Source of the DNA: Fasciola hepatica
Lineage: Eukaryota > Platyhelminthes > Trematoda > Plagiorchiida > Fasciolidae
Direction: 5' to 3'
Assembly (NCBI GenBank): GCA_948099385.1
Contig: CANUEZ040000156.1
Coordinates: 9,011,501 to 9,075,500, forward strand
Length of the DNA stretch: 64,000 bases
Positions within the stretch are counted from its first letter, which is position 1, and every line of letters starts with the position of its first letter. The notes beneath the pieces were generated by a model that saw only the letters and a program-made list of their open reading frames with translations, was not told the DNA's origin and ran no database searches. This document shows positions 36,965 through 48,671 of this stretch, in pieces. Made by a program: the position numbers and the translations under genes.

Positions 36965-37887
36965 GCTTATAGCGGCCATCGATTTTGCCAGGTTGTTCGC
37001 CATGGAAGTTTAAATATCGTGTCCCAATAAGTGAATATGGAACCCAGTACGTAGTTAGGAATATTCATAGGTAAACCATCTGGCTAAGACACTCGACAAA
37101 TGCTTCTATGTGTCCCCTGTTTATCTGCGGATAACGTGTAACACAAATATAATCCAACTGCAGAAAAACAATTTGAAAAGTCCTGTTGCTTCATGTGCAC
37201 ACCTTTGAAGGGTTTGCGCTGCATTACTGAGTCGGAACGGGATGCGCATTAACTTGCGTAGTATAAATGTAGTTGTGACAGCGGTTATAAAGATAATGGC
37301 ATCGACCACCTCTTCCTAGTGGTGAGCTCGCCCTGGAGCAATGCGACTAGAAACAGTTCATATAGATATGGATCCAAGACTTTGGTCAGCTAAAGACTAG
37401 TGAACTACATGAACACTGGAGTTACAACGACTACCTCTCGGTTGTAATACGATCAGTTCTAGCTTGTTTTTGCACTCATCTTGTGGTCTACTGCTTTTTC
37501 GAATGCTGAGCGACGCAGTTGGCCAAAATTCAGAATAACATCTTGTGGCAGTTTAGTGGACGGCCCTACTGGCCACTGCATCACCTGTTTTTTCAAATGA
37601 AACTAACTTCTGCATCAATGTCGGCTGGCAATAGATTACGGGAGACTACGTCTTCTATATACAGCATATTGCCAAATGCATCAGCTACTGAAACGAGCTG
37701 CGATCCTCCTTTACCTATTTCGATCCTGATAAAGTGAAAACAGTTCAAGTATATTCTCACCAAGCGCTCTATTTCCGTGTTTCTGGGGGAGTTTTGCTAC
37801 CTGAAGCTGTATCTTGTATCAGCATTTTCAGTCAAAATTATTAAGAAAAAGAAATGGTAGAAAATGCCGCTTTCCACACAACAGAGT
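36965..37887 (-). repeat. Inverted copy of unit DNA (matches 26240-27140 and 10680-11600)
   Basis: Read on the minus strand, this segment matches the interior of copies A and B. It starts at the palindromic ccgcttatagcgg (like ccgctttaagcgg near 27126) and ends at the NAAF coding block near 37880. It resembles B more than A: both carry the aatccaactgcagaaaaac stretch. It also holds a piece (cccctgtttatctgcggataa) lost from B, so it derives from a B-like but older copy. It joins the end of B on the left and the start of C (gtgatcgga) on the right. Confidence 0.85.
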
Positions 37888-38558
37888 GATCGGATGCAGC
37901 TATCTGCGCCACTCGAGTGAACCGTCAGTGGTAATCAAGCGAACATAAAATTGTTTATTATGAATTAACGGGCCATGTTGGTCAATTTAGTATGGCCTTG
38001 CATAGAAAATCCAAGTAGGATAGCGACTTATGTAGTTTTAGACCAGCGGTGTGTCATCCATCGGCAAAGTGTGTATCGCTAACCCGTCTGTGGTTTAATC
38101 TCGTATATTCACTTTGGTCTCCTGAGTGTTAAAGTCTTCAATGAATCTAGTTAAATTGGAACATCCAATACAGGTTATTGGATTGGAGCTGTTCTGATTG
38201 CTAATTCTCAGCAACAAACTTACTAAGAAACAAGACTTGTCGGTTGTCATATTCTGTAGTCATATTTTCTTGCCTGCCTATGACCACTATTCATATGAAC
38301 CTCGTGGAAGCCTTCTACACAATAACATCCCCGTGCAATGGTGGGGCTCTCAATTTCTTTTATCCATCATATGAACTGCCTACTTACCGACCCTCACCCC
38401 ACCAAGGCCAATGTAGCTCTTGCCATAATAAATTGTCTCAACACGGCCGGTTCATTCAGTATGAGTGAGTTTATGTTGACTTTTAAACTATTACTAGTCC
38501 ACTCGATTTGCGTAGATAGCTATATCCGATCGCTTTGTAGTGAAAAAAGCACCTTCGA

Positions 38559-38957
38559 ATGTATATTTGCAAATTCTGGTGTTGTTCACTGATTTCTCAA
38601 GCGGACAGTGCCACGCAGTTTTTCTCGAGAGTACTCAGAAAAATTCAAAATCTAACTGCTGCTAGTGTGCGTAGCAGTATTATTAGAAATTCGAATCTCC
38701 AGGGCTTTACCTGTTCCCAAAGAGAAAGTAAAGCAAGCATTCCACAATTCACCGGCGTATTGATAATTTTTAATTGTATATTTTGCGAAACGTTCGTCAG
38801 AAAATGTGTTCAACGTCTTTTGTCAGATCTGAATTATTGGAACACAAAATATTACCAATTGGAAAGTTTAAAAAAGGACCCTATCACCGAGATCATTGGA
38901 GCTCGATTGTTTGCTTTATTGTTTTCAGGGGAGGTTTATATCATTTTGCTATCATGA
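38559..38957 (+). CDS. Shared unrecognised frame, copy C (longest version)
   Basis: A 132-codon plus-strand frame homologous to 18342-18653. It contains FFSRVLRKIQNLTAASV, then NSNLQGFTCSQRE, then IFNCIFCETFVRKCV, and ends in a hydrophobic stretch (ARLFALLFSGEVYIILL). Family not recognised. It overlaps the 3' side of the LINE unit on the opposite strand. It may be fossil sequence. Confidence 0.2.
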   Translation: MYICKFWCCSLISQADSATQFFSRVLRKIQNLTAASVRSSIIRNSNLQGFTCSQRESKASIPQFTGVLIIFNCIFCETFVRKCVQRLLSDLNYWNTKYYQLESLKKDPITEIIGARLFALLFSGEVYIILLS

Positions 38958-40059
38958 TACAGGAGCTGGTTCGGTAGGTTTGGAAGTGGGAGAAGCACAT
39001 GTGACAGTACTTGTTTGGAATCTTCATCGAATTTAACATATGTAACTAAATATGTCTATGAGTATGGCCTCAAATTTGGTTAGAGAATTTTACTAGGCAT
39101 ATTGTCAGTAGTAATTGTGAATCTCAGACTGAACCGGAATTAGTAATAAAATATGAAGTTTAGAACAACTGTGAGTGTAGAAAAGATACTTTCAGGAATA
39201 ACAAAATGAATTAGGTTAATATGAAACCTGGGTCGAATCTGTTCCATACAACAATGACCTCTGACTTACCTTTGAACAGACTTTATCAACCAATCCGTGA
39301 CTGAGCTGTGCAAATCTAAAAATATATTGTAGAATGCTTTCTCGCTCCAATATGACGTATTTGCATGCAAATCTCGTCAAATGTTGCCCCTTGAGGTAAA
39401 AAGACGGGATGTAATTGTCAAGCGGAGGTTCTACATCCCCCTACTAAAGAACATGCGTAAAACTCGTTTCATACAGCTCCGGGAGATGAAACCTACCTGA
39501 CGATGACTTTCTCATAATTTCAGTGTGTAATGAGAATGAAAGAGTTTCTAAGTCATAAAAATCACCGCTGTTTTTGTTTACAAAACATTATTCAGACCAA
39601 TTTTTGTTAACAGTTAGAATCCAAGAAGAAGGAACATTCTCAGTGAAAAAATTCGTATTTAAAATGTACATCGAGTGTAACCGAATCTTCTTGAGTGCCA
39701 ATATGTTTACAAAGAGATGAACCTGAGTTTCTGTCACCCACTAGATGAAAACCTATATTTTATTAAGTCGGTTCGTGAATAATCACATGTCCAAATAGTT
39801 CTATACCGAATCAAATTCGCAGCGTTATATGCCAAGGCTGTTATCGATTTGTTCTCATTTACTTGTGATTTGCTGTGAATTAGATATATATTTTGTTCAC
39901 TTATATTCGTAGATGAAACACACAAAGCACATTTGTTGCATTGTATTGTGTCGTAATCAATCATATTTTCAGGTAGACAGACGTCCACATTTTAGTTAAT
40001 ATGGTTTTGCACTTGACAACTCACGGAACACATGGAAAGAAAAAAGGACTACATATCAA

Positions 40060-41360
40060 AGTGACCAACAAATTCTGCCGATACTCGTGTCTGGTTCATG
40101 AGGATTTGGGCCAGATATGAAACGGTTGGGTGTTTTTAGATGGTTATATGAGAGGGTATGGATCAATTGGAAGAACGTGTAGGAGCGAGAGAGCTACATC
40201 TGGTGAGCGAACGTTTCACTTGCGGCCAGGTGCAGTTTGCATAGGTCAGCAAAGAATCCAGTTAGAAGGATGAAAATGCCCGACTGAAAATAGATAGACC
40301 TCCACAAAGTATTTTAAAACATTTCTTCAGTATGCCAGCAAAAATCACAGAGGTACAACAAAGTAGAATAGGAAAAACACATTGATAAACAAAAAGGAAA
40401 TAACACTCTGCCTGTTGAAGTGCCCAAAATTTCGCATTTGGTAAGACAGACGGCGTAGTTTTGTCACACAGTGCGAAATATGAGATGACCACTTCAAATT
40501 TGCATTGAAAGTGATCTCCAAGTATCGGACTGGACCCACTTCAGCTAGTGGTTCTGTGAAAATGATACGTGGATCAGAGGGACAAGCCGATCGACAATGG
40601 GGTAATATGTTTTGGAGCATTTTGGCATTTAAAATTAAACGGTATAGAACAGAGAAGTCTTTATTATTGGATAGATTACTGGAACAATTGTTGAAGTCCT
40701 GAGTTACAGGAACAGCTTGCCAAAAGTCCACATTATCGGCTTATTCAAACTAATGTACGGGAGAATTGGATGAAAGATCACTATTGTAGGTGGAAGATAA
40801 AAAGTAGAAAAGCGCAGTTATTTGTAACATTCGTGAATTGTTCACCAAGGGTTTAATTTTCTTAAATACCAGTCTTGTGCACTGGGTTCTGTTGGTAAAA
40901 TAATCGGGCAACCATGGCAGTATGGTTACGGGATAGCCGAAAGTTTCCAGTTTACAGAGGAGGTGTGACCACGGAATAGAAGGAAAAACGGATGAGTAGT
41001 TCAGAAACGAGCATCTCGCAGACTTGTCTGATCCATTCAAGGATTTGGTCACATGTTGGACCAAGGAAGCGAAAGCATCCACGGTGGACCGGTTCGACTT
41101 ATGGTCAAACTGTAAGGAGTCGTTGGGACAGTTTATGGAAGGATTGAGACGCTTATGAATGGCATGCTCTGTAACTTCAGGATAAGCTGAAGTTAGGTTA
41201 ATGGGACCGAAGTCTTTAACTGTTATACCATATTCACAAGACTTGGGTATAGGAACAATGGTGACCGGTCTCCAGCTGTCTAGAATAGAATACGAGCACA
41301 GAGATTTGCTCAAGAGAAAAATAAATATATTAGTCAGGGCAACAGCACTATGCCTCAAAA
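40060..41360 (-). pseudogene. Non-LTR (CR1/Jockey-like) reverse transcriptase remnant, copy C
   Basis: The clearest copy. Frame 41358-40750 (202 codons) contains SWRPVTIVPIPKS (residues 28-40), PINLTSAYPEV (52-62), RSTVDAFASLVQHV (90-103), motif A as LNYSSVF (119-125), and WLPDYFTNRTQC (149-160). In motif A the catalytic Asp is Asn (codon 40999-41001). Copy B still has GAC there. Motif C reads stop-ADN at about 40735-40744, so the box is broken. A second frame (40731-40345) carries the thumb: VRYLEITFNANLKWSSHISH followed by CVTKLRRLSYQ. Order and spacing fit a CR1/Jockey-type LINE ORF2. It is dead by at least a catalytic change, a stop and frameshifts. Confidence 0.8.
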
Positions 41361-42547
41361 GTGATGAGAATAGGACATCAGGACCAACACTTGAGGTTAT
41401 ATTGGAAGTAAGAAGAAGCTCAAGTTCTTCCTCCGTCGAGAAAAGGTTATGTGCTCGTCATCTTGTGGAATAAAATGAAATCGTAGTGTTAGTTGGTGGG
41501 TGGATGAATGCACCGTTTATACCGTCAACTTATGCAGCAAATTTCGCTTGCTTCGATTTCTCTCCACACGGAAGCCGAATGCCTTGCCATAGTAGGTTAC
41601 TGTTATGGCTATATGGGAGTTGACCAGCATATAGTGAATCAGCGTTTTAAGGTTCACAAGTAAGATTCTCATTTTTGGAGATTTGTCGTGTCAATCTAGA
41701 TAGTAAACGGTACGTAATTTTTCGATGTTAAGAGAGAAGGTTATATCTATGAATATGCAGAACCTCCCTCCTCCATACCGATTACCAAAGTCAGGATTTA
41801 TAGTTCGAAATAAAAGCAATAAGGTGCTGAATGAATCCTAAATTCCGCTACTAATTACAAGATAATTGGACTTCATAGATCGGTTCATGACTACCTTTAT
41901 CCGCTTCACTAAGTGTTTTAATTAAGTGGGTTTGACTTATTTCGAAATATGTGGGGCGCCTGTTATTCTTCCGAGGTACTCATTTGCTTCTGATCTGTCG
42001 GCAGCTAGTCACGATCATCTACCCGGAAAGTGCCGCATCACTTACCATGTTTTTCGCTGAAAGCATTGAACTCAGTTATAAATCGGCTGACCTTCTATTT
42101 TCATCTAAAGATGCATTCCTATTATACTCCATCGTTCTTCGGTAAGTTGTATTTACTTTTTAAATGTTATTCCGTTGAAAATTTGCCTGAACTTGTATTC
42201 GATAACGCTACATTTTAACCTATTCCAGCACATTTCAGTTACAATTGAACGCAAACAGTTTTCTCCGATAATTGCTCACTCTCATATTCCAAAATATTAT
42301 CAGGTCATCTTTGTCATTTACCGAGGCAAAGTATTCCTCAAATTCCATCGATAATGATGCTCATAAAGAATCTTTGATTTGGGATACTAGAGAGATTAAT
42401 ACAGATATGAACCGCGATAATTTTGTTTTCAATTTGCACAACACTGCTTATGAAAATAAAAGGAAACCCATGAATATGCAAGTACAGTTTTGAAAAGGTG
42501 GACTATGATACTGGGCCATGTATGCACACGTAATAATCATTAGCGAA

Positions 42548-44674
42548 GTTGGCACTCTCCGGATTGATTGAATCTTGTATCAAACAGCGCACATTATTCC
42601 AATGAATCAGTTTCGCAATAAGATAAAATATGAACATAAAGTTCACTGTGTTTCAGGCGACATCATTCGCTGCGATAGTGAAGTGGCTAGATTTCTCATT
42701 GGAAAATGATGCTGTACCAGTCATTTGTTACCACTGATTGACAAGGCATATCTCGTGAGTCCCTAAACCGTGCTTCCAATGAACTAAGGCTTCATGTATT
42801 TGAATTACATAATCAACTACCATGCTATCGATGTGTTTTCTGCGGTTGTTTTGAATAGCTAGTGAACATCATTGAGCGCATCGATCATCAGCGCCCGACT
42901 ATAAGCACTTGTTATGTTCAATGAAAATCATGGAATGGCTTGTCTCGATAAATGAAGCTCTCGCGCCACAAAACTGGGCGCAATAAAATGAAAATTATCA
43001 ATATGAGTTTAACAGGCTATGAACAGAGTTCCTTATTTTAAACCACAGATTGCACTGTTAGGCCATTGAATGTGGTTGTTGATTGTTTTGTCCTCAGCAA
43101 TATGTGTACAAATCGAATGCTTGTGGTCCGGTGTTTGTCTCATAAATTGAACAGCATCTTCAAGCTTATTGCGATACTACAAGAGTCATTTGCAAAACCT
43201 TTCTCATGTACCACTGCTGGGATTGGTGGGTGAACGCTTACGGACTATTTGGCCATATAAACTGGACTTCATAAGAGTCACAGTTAAATAGCCTTGTGTT
43301 TGTTTTATCTCTGCTCGAAAGAGAAAAAAACCCTGAGCGTGTGGTAAGCGGGAACATTTAGCCAAACTCTCTCTGCGTTTATATATTCCATTTGATCTCG
43401 GATACACTATTACACCCATGTGTGAAATAACGTTGGAAGGGTATACCTCATATCCCCAAAAGCCCAGTTTGTTACTAGGTATAACCAGAATTCTGGTTTT
43501 ATTATGAAGAACAACACACGCTCTAACAGGTCAGGTGTGGTACCGAACCGGACGACAGTTGATTGATGTCCACCACCAAACTGCTCGGCAGTAGCTGGAT
43601 GCAAACCTAATGAACGCTTTGTACGTGAAACGAATGTTACACGTCAGATGTTCCCGCCTAATTGATGAAACTACGTAGCGATGTGGAACTCAGAGTTAAG
43701 TTCACGCGCAATGATACCATTCATAGCATTCGTTTGACATGTTGTACACACATTACTGATCAAAATTCTCTCTCATTTGTGTTCGTGTTCTACTCTCGTT
43801 CAGCTGCAAACATTGCACAGAATGACGTCTGTTCTACTTTACCAAGCGAAACAAAGAATATATGCTTTCACTTCATGTAGACACAACGAACTCATGGACG
43901 TTTTCGCAAGAACCGGTGCTTCGGTGCTTTCGGACAACCTGACTGGTGATTTTGGCCCCGTGATTGAGTCTTGGCGACGATTCACATGGTGATTAACTTG
44001 ATAAATTGCTCATCTTGAGCTAAGATAAAAAATGGCAAAAGTGAAGTTTCATTTGTTGTTTGATCAGGCCATTATACTCCCGAAATACAGTTCCATATGT
44101 TGTCATCAGAAAAACACGAACGTTACGCAAACGTTTAGTTACGCAACAATAACAACCGTTTTCAACAGTTTATCCAGTCATCCTTCAACCGTTACCAAAA
44201 AGAACTGCAAATTCAGGAATAACCTTTTCTGCCTGTAATGTATCAGTCATTGGAAGCAGTTTGCCTTCACCAAGGATAATGCAACCGGTACATACTTCAT
44301 ATTTTCCCTTTGGTTTCTGTGTTTTTGTGGAAGCCCACCAGAATTGCCGGATGTTTTGACTTGAAAGGTAGAAGTGCCCATCATAGATGCCCTACCATTA
44401 GTATAAAACCACTGGTTTTAAAAGGATGCATATTTTGCAGTCGTCCTAGAACTGACCAGGACACGCTTGTAGTCTTTGTTTCTTAGGATATCGTGCTGAT
44501 TTCGTCCTTGAACCAGTCCTTTTGGAACAAAACAAGCAAGTCCTATTTCGGTGACTGTAATTTTGATGGATTCAGTTACTTGGCGTTGGTCGTCTGCGTA
44601 GTCCGTGCTTCATGTGGTTGTCGAATCCATGAATAAAATAGCCTGAACTAGGCAATTTGTTGCAGCAAGCCTAA
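42548..44674. other. Unassigned DNA right of copy C
   Basis: No confident gene. Short frames near 43204-43604 (minus) and 43662-43992 (plus) are unrecognised. The part between about 44000 and 44674 may be the continuation of the Bel/Pao piece that follows on the minus strand, but no motif is secure. Confidence 0.35.
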
Positions 44675-45073
44675 CTAAGATTGGACATTGCGGAATCTTC
44701 GTACCAAACCGACTACGTTCGATGTTTGCATTGAGGCCAATTCAACCTGAGCGGATGCAGAAGGTCTAGCTCGGGCAGGCCACAAAGACGTACTTTGTGA
44801 CCGAAATCGCGGGCCATGAAACCAAAGAGCAACTAGCGGCCTTGTCGAGCTAGCACCCATCGAGGCTGAATCAGTTGGATTGTCTTCGTTTTCCACTTGA
44901 ACCCAATGTTCCGATTCCGAAAGTTCACGTATAACCGCCAAACGGTTGACAACAAAGTTTTCGAAACGAGACTTAGAATTTAGTATCGAATGCCAAACAA
45001 TCAGTGAGTCTGTCAGAAAAATCCCATGGAACACATTGAGAATCAACAGCATGGAGAAAAAGCTCGTTTTCAC
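44675..45073 (-). pseudogene. Bel/Pao LTR retrotransposon pol fragment
   Basis: In this 132-codon minus-strand frame, residues about 20-90 match the RNase H to integrase junction of Bel/Pao elements. The blocks are FLTDSLIVWHSI (like FTDS..VL..I), SRFENFVVNRLAVIRELSE (like RF..FVANRV..I...S), HWVQVENEDNPTDSASMG (like W..V....NPADDASRG) and ALWFHGPRF (like W..GP.FL). The Asp-Asp of the DD.ASRG block is replaced by DS. No complete domain or LTR is attached. The first few codons lie in the separate inverted repeat at 45060-45191, so the start codon is probably not original. A gag-like piece of the same group lies 2.3 kb upstream in the same orientation (47370-48090). Confidence 0.7.
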
Positions 45074-45191
45074 TCATTCGTTCTCGTACCAACACATAAC
45101 GATAAATGATCCACAAAATAACAAAGATAAATTATGATCAAAATCTGTCTCTGCGTGTGTGACTGTGTATGTGAAATTGACCACAGTGTGG
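45060..45191. repeat. Inverted repeat, left arm (partner 46682-46811)
   Basis: The sequence from agctcgttttca through acaaaataacaaaga and ttatgatcaaaatctg to gtgaaattga.cacagtgt is the imperfect reverse complement of 46682-46811. The arms are about 130 bp and 1.5 kb apart. They may be two copies of one short interspersed element inserted in opposite orientation, or the ends of a larger element. Confidence 0.7.
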
Positions 45192-46416
45192 AATGTTCAA
45201 GTGGTTGCACACATGTTCGGGACCATGAATTCGACCAGGGAAGCCTAAGTGATTGCACAAATTGTTCCTGAGCGCTCAGGGGAAGACTGTAGAGACGAAC
45301 ACACACGGATTCGGCTGTGGCTAAGATGTGACACTTGACTAGATTTGATTTCCTTCCCCGGACTTTGTAAATGGCGCATAAGGTGTGTATCACTTCACCT
45401 GAGTGGTTTGATTCAACAAAGTTTGAACACGCTGCACTGGAAACTGTCCTAAAGGCTCCCATACTAAACCAGGCTGAAAGGTGTTTACAAACGCGTACGG
45501 ATAAGCACCAAATCGCGCGACCAATTTACCTAATTCCACAGGAACTTGTAAATGGATATACATAAAAAGAGGTTGCAGAATTAGGTACTGTATCTTCTAA
45601 CCGAAAACATTCCATCGTTTTGGAAACGAACAGGATTTGTTACCGTCCAGCAGGATATGTTCATTCGGTTGCTCCTGATATTGTTCGTTGAGTAATTTCG
45701 GCCTCTGTATCGCCGTATCGGCAAACGTACATAAAGATCCTTCTTAGCGGCTCTTATCTCTCGTAATCTCGCTCCGTTTCCTGGCAATGCCCTACCAACG
45801 AACTGTTCAGAATAGCCGCTATTTGAGAAAATACCTCCCAGAAAATGGAGTTAAATTCTTACTGTCTTCGAAGAAGATTTCTCTTGCTCTATCATCTGAG
45901 CAATGTATGAGATTCCTCTTCAAGTTGAGGGGTGCAAAACTGTGGAGATCGGTGTATTTTCCGTTCTCATATAGTTTTTCTATGGACTGATAACTGGACG
46001 GACTAATCATTCCGACGGCTTATGCATACGTTTAAACACGATAGACCTTTGCGCCTTTCTTCTTCCAAAGAAAATTGGACATTCGAATGAGCAGGTTAAA
46101 ATTTTAGGAGATTTAGAGCTACTGATAAGACACACGACTACAAAGACTAATAAGTTTCGTCATCTGAACAAGTAGCGTATGCGATGGCGCCACTTGTTCG
46201 GCCTGTTTAAACAGTCTTCACACCGTTGCTTTCCTTCAATGCAAACATCGCCCCGGTCCAGCGTTTCAGCGCACTAGCGAGTATAATGGTTATCGTGTCA
46301 CGAACCGAGGACCAGGGGCTATGTATTCTACACGGGAGCAGGTCCTCTATGTATCAGCTGTACACCGGAAAATCTCGGATTATGTACTCGAAATGAATAT
46401 CTCTCGATTCTTCTAC

Positions 46417-46419
<3 letters not shown>
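45192..46419. other. DNA between inverted-repeat arms, unassigned
   Basis: No family recognised. A minus-strand frame at 45070-45462 and short frames at 45787-46010 lack recognisable motifs. If the arms are element termini, this would be part of the element interior. Confidence 0.3.
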
Positions 46420-46474
<55 letters not shown>

Positions 46475-46496
46475 AGAGAGAGAGAGAGAGAGAGAA
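46420..46496. repeat. (TA)n(GA)n compound microsatellite
   Basis: About 50 bp of perfect (AT)n is followed directly by about 25 bp of GA repeats, ending in gagaaaa. The long frames drawn through it on both strands (46321-46584) are artefacts of the repeat. Confidence 0.95.
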
Positions 46497-46681
46497 AATC
46501 GGCATGAAAACGAGCATGGTGCCAAAGCAAGCACAGCAAAAACACATTAGCAAATAAAGGTCCAAAATGTGATCTCATTGCCACTCCGCCCTTCTGACGA
46601 TAGATCTCATCACTGAACTAAAAATGGATATTATGTATACAGACATGTATGTACGGTTTCAGTTCATTCAACGGGATACCT

Positions 46682-46811
46682 ACACTGTGATCAATTTCAC
46701 TTTCACACGCTCTTTCTGAGGCAGATTTTGATCATAATTTCTCTTTGTTATTTTGTGAGTCATATACATTGTTGTGTATTGGTATAAGTACGACTTACTG
46801 AAAACGAGCTT
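46682..46811. repeat. Inverted repeat, right arm (partner 45060-45191)
   Basis: Contains cagattttgatcataattt and ttgttattttgtgagtca, ending aaaacgagct. These complement the left arm with scattered mismatches and a small indel. Confidence 0.7.
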
Positions 46812-47369
46812 GTTCGCCAAGTTTTTTATTCTAAATAAGGGAATCTCTCCAGAAAGTAGTCGAATAGATAGTTATGGAAACTTCTTCTTTGAAGGAGGTG
46901 ACTAATGTTATTGAGACGGCAGCAGTCGCAAGCTCCTATCGGGGGATAGCAACAGATTCCAAGGGGGCTACACGTGACTGCGCCAATTGCAATAAACAAC
47001 TTTTCCTTCTACCCTGGGCAGTAGATCATATTTTGGATGCTGCTACATAGCGCAATTCCGAAGCGCCACTGAATATACGTAGTTTCACTCTTGGATTAGT
47101 TTTCTCATCCTTCCGAAGTGTACAACGATCAATTTGCAAGTTAGATACTACTGACAATTCCCTGGGACACAGAATTCACCGGTTATTCTCTCTAGTTTAT
47201 CTTCCCATTCAGCTAGTCCTCGACATAAGTCCTGGAGAAGCAGTAAGGGAGAGAACAGGCCTGGAGAAGCAAGCCCTCACGTGCTGATGTATTGAAGCGA
47301 TGTTGGTAAGCGAACACCTCCGGTTATATTCCCTCTATTACTTGGTTTTAATTAAATAGAAAGCCTATC
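46812..47369. other. Unassigned DNA, possibly more Bel/Pao remnant
   Basis: This lies downstream (minus sense) of the gag-like fragment, where protease and RT would be expected, but no RT motif can be read. Either the element was deleted internally or this part has decayed. Confidence 0.3.
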
Positions 47370-48090
47370 ATGATTTTATCTCATTGTTGCACCACTGTTG
47401 TAAGAGTCCAACATGCATATACGCCCGACTGATAATTCAAGCTTTCCAACGAAGTGGCACACAAATTCACTTTCTCGGCAAATTTAATTTGAGATTAGGA
47501 GTCTGAGGCCCTAATGATTGGTCCGTCTGTCACTTCGTTGATGCACTGTCTTACGATCACGTGTGGCTCACCGAAGCTCTGTTTGCGGTTACTCAATACT
47601 TCTTCGCATCCTTCATTGGGTTCATCGATTGCCCTTCTTACGACTGATTTGGCGGCTTCGTCTTCTCAGGCCGAAATTACGTAATCCACTGGGCAAGCGG
47701 CTTCGGAGGTGTATCTAGCCACTGTGATTTGAAAGCTGCCCATGAACCCAGAGTAATGCATTGGATTGCCATTGAATTTGACCAATTCTCCAGCGGAAGG
47801 GTTTGCGCCTGCTGAGCTGCTTCAAGGACTTTGGCAGGCATTGGTTGTTCCTGAGTCAAAACACGATTTCATGGTTCGTTGAAATAAGTCGGGTTAACCG
47901 GTTGATCATTTGAATTTGGGAGCTTCTCAATTGACTGCGGAGTAGGTGGTGGAGAGGTCTGCACCAACAATTTTTTAACCTCCCGCTTGTGGGAACTGAT
48001 CTTCTCTGAGAGCTTCACCTTAGCCTCAACCTCAAACCATTTTTACTTTAGTTCTGCCTTCAGTTCGGCCTCGAATCGGTCGACAGACAT
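47370..48090 (-). pseudogene. Bel/Pao-like gag fragment (DUF1759-like)
   Basis: Minus-strand reading from an ATG at 48088-48090 gives an acidic and basic start (MSVDRFEAELKAELK) and then a stop. A charged segment (EVEAKVKLSEKISSHKREV) follows, then a Pro/Ser-rich linker (TSPPPTPQS). A second stop precedes a Gln/Ala-rich part that ends near 47677. A shifted frame from about 47630 to 47370 reads RRAIDEPNEGCEEVL, then FGEPHVIVRQCINEVTDGP, then FAEKVNLCATSLESLNY and TLTTVVQQ. That is the order of the gag-like DUF1759 region of Bel/Pao elements (A......GY..AL..L...FG.P..V). At least three stops and one frameshift make it dead. Confidence 0.6.
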
Positions 48091-48671
48091 TGCGATAACT
48101 GATGTGACCTGTCGGAATCATGACGGGACTGTGTTTCACAGAATTTATTTTAATTTCAATAAGAACAGCAAATCAAACCAGTGATTTGGTAAATCTGGTT
48201 AACTGTTGCGACTATCCTGATATCTAGCGCTGTCAGTCTCTAGAGGGAACTTCGTCTCAATAGCTCTATGACTGATACGGGCAGAACACGGCTACGAGCA
48301 GAAGAATAAATTCCAATCAAATGATCATGTCCATCGATAAGTCGTGGTTCTAAAGCAATACCATAAGCAGAAATATACTGCAAGAAAAGACTTAGAAACA
48401 GGTAGAAAACCAAGAACGAAGGGCAGAAACTTTCCGAAATTCGGGACAGCGCAGAAAATGAAAATGTCCACTTATCAAGCAGCTGAACAAAACTAGTGCA
48501 GTTCGGTTGTGGTGCAACCAGAAGTGTGAAGGTAACGGGAATCGCTATACAAAAAAGAGATATCAGCAAACAAGTGCAAATAGGCTGAATCTATGGAGCA
48601 AACGAGAGTACGTGCCAACACGAATGACTGAATCCAGTAATAGATCTGTTAACTACGTTGACGTCCGTTGC
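48091..48671. other. Unassigned DNA
   Basis: No motif recognised. The minus-strand frame 48240-48569 has hydrophobic stretches but no supporting start, splice or family evidence. Confidence 0.3.

Larger units (their letters stand above)
37888..42547. repeat. Partial duplicated unit, copy C
   Basis: Collinear with 17380-22249 of copy A and 32850-36945 of copy B. It starts abruptly at gtgatcggatgcagctatctg, inside the unit, and ends at the same boundary as A (ttagcgaa). It lacks the coding-like insert of A and the fold-back element of B. It holds the longest surviving LINE frame (202 codons). Confidence 0.85.

Noticed and set aside
46321..46584. Frames with long Tyr-Ile runs on both strands
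   Set aside because: They are created by the (TA)n(GA)n microsatellite.
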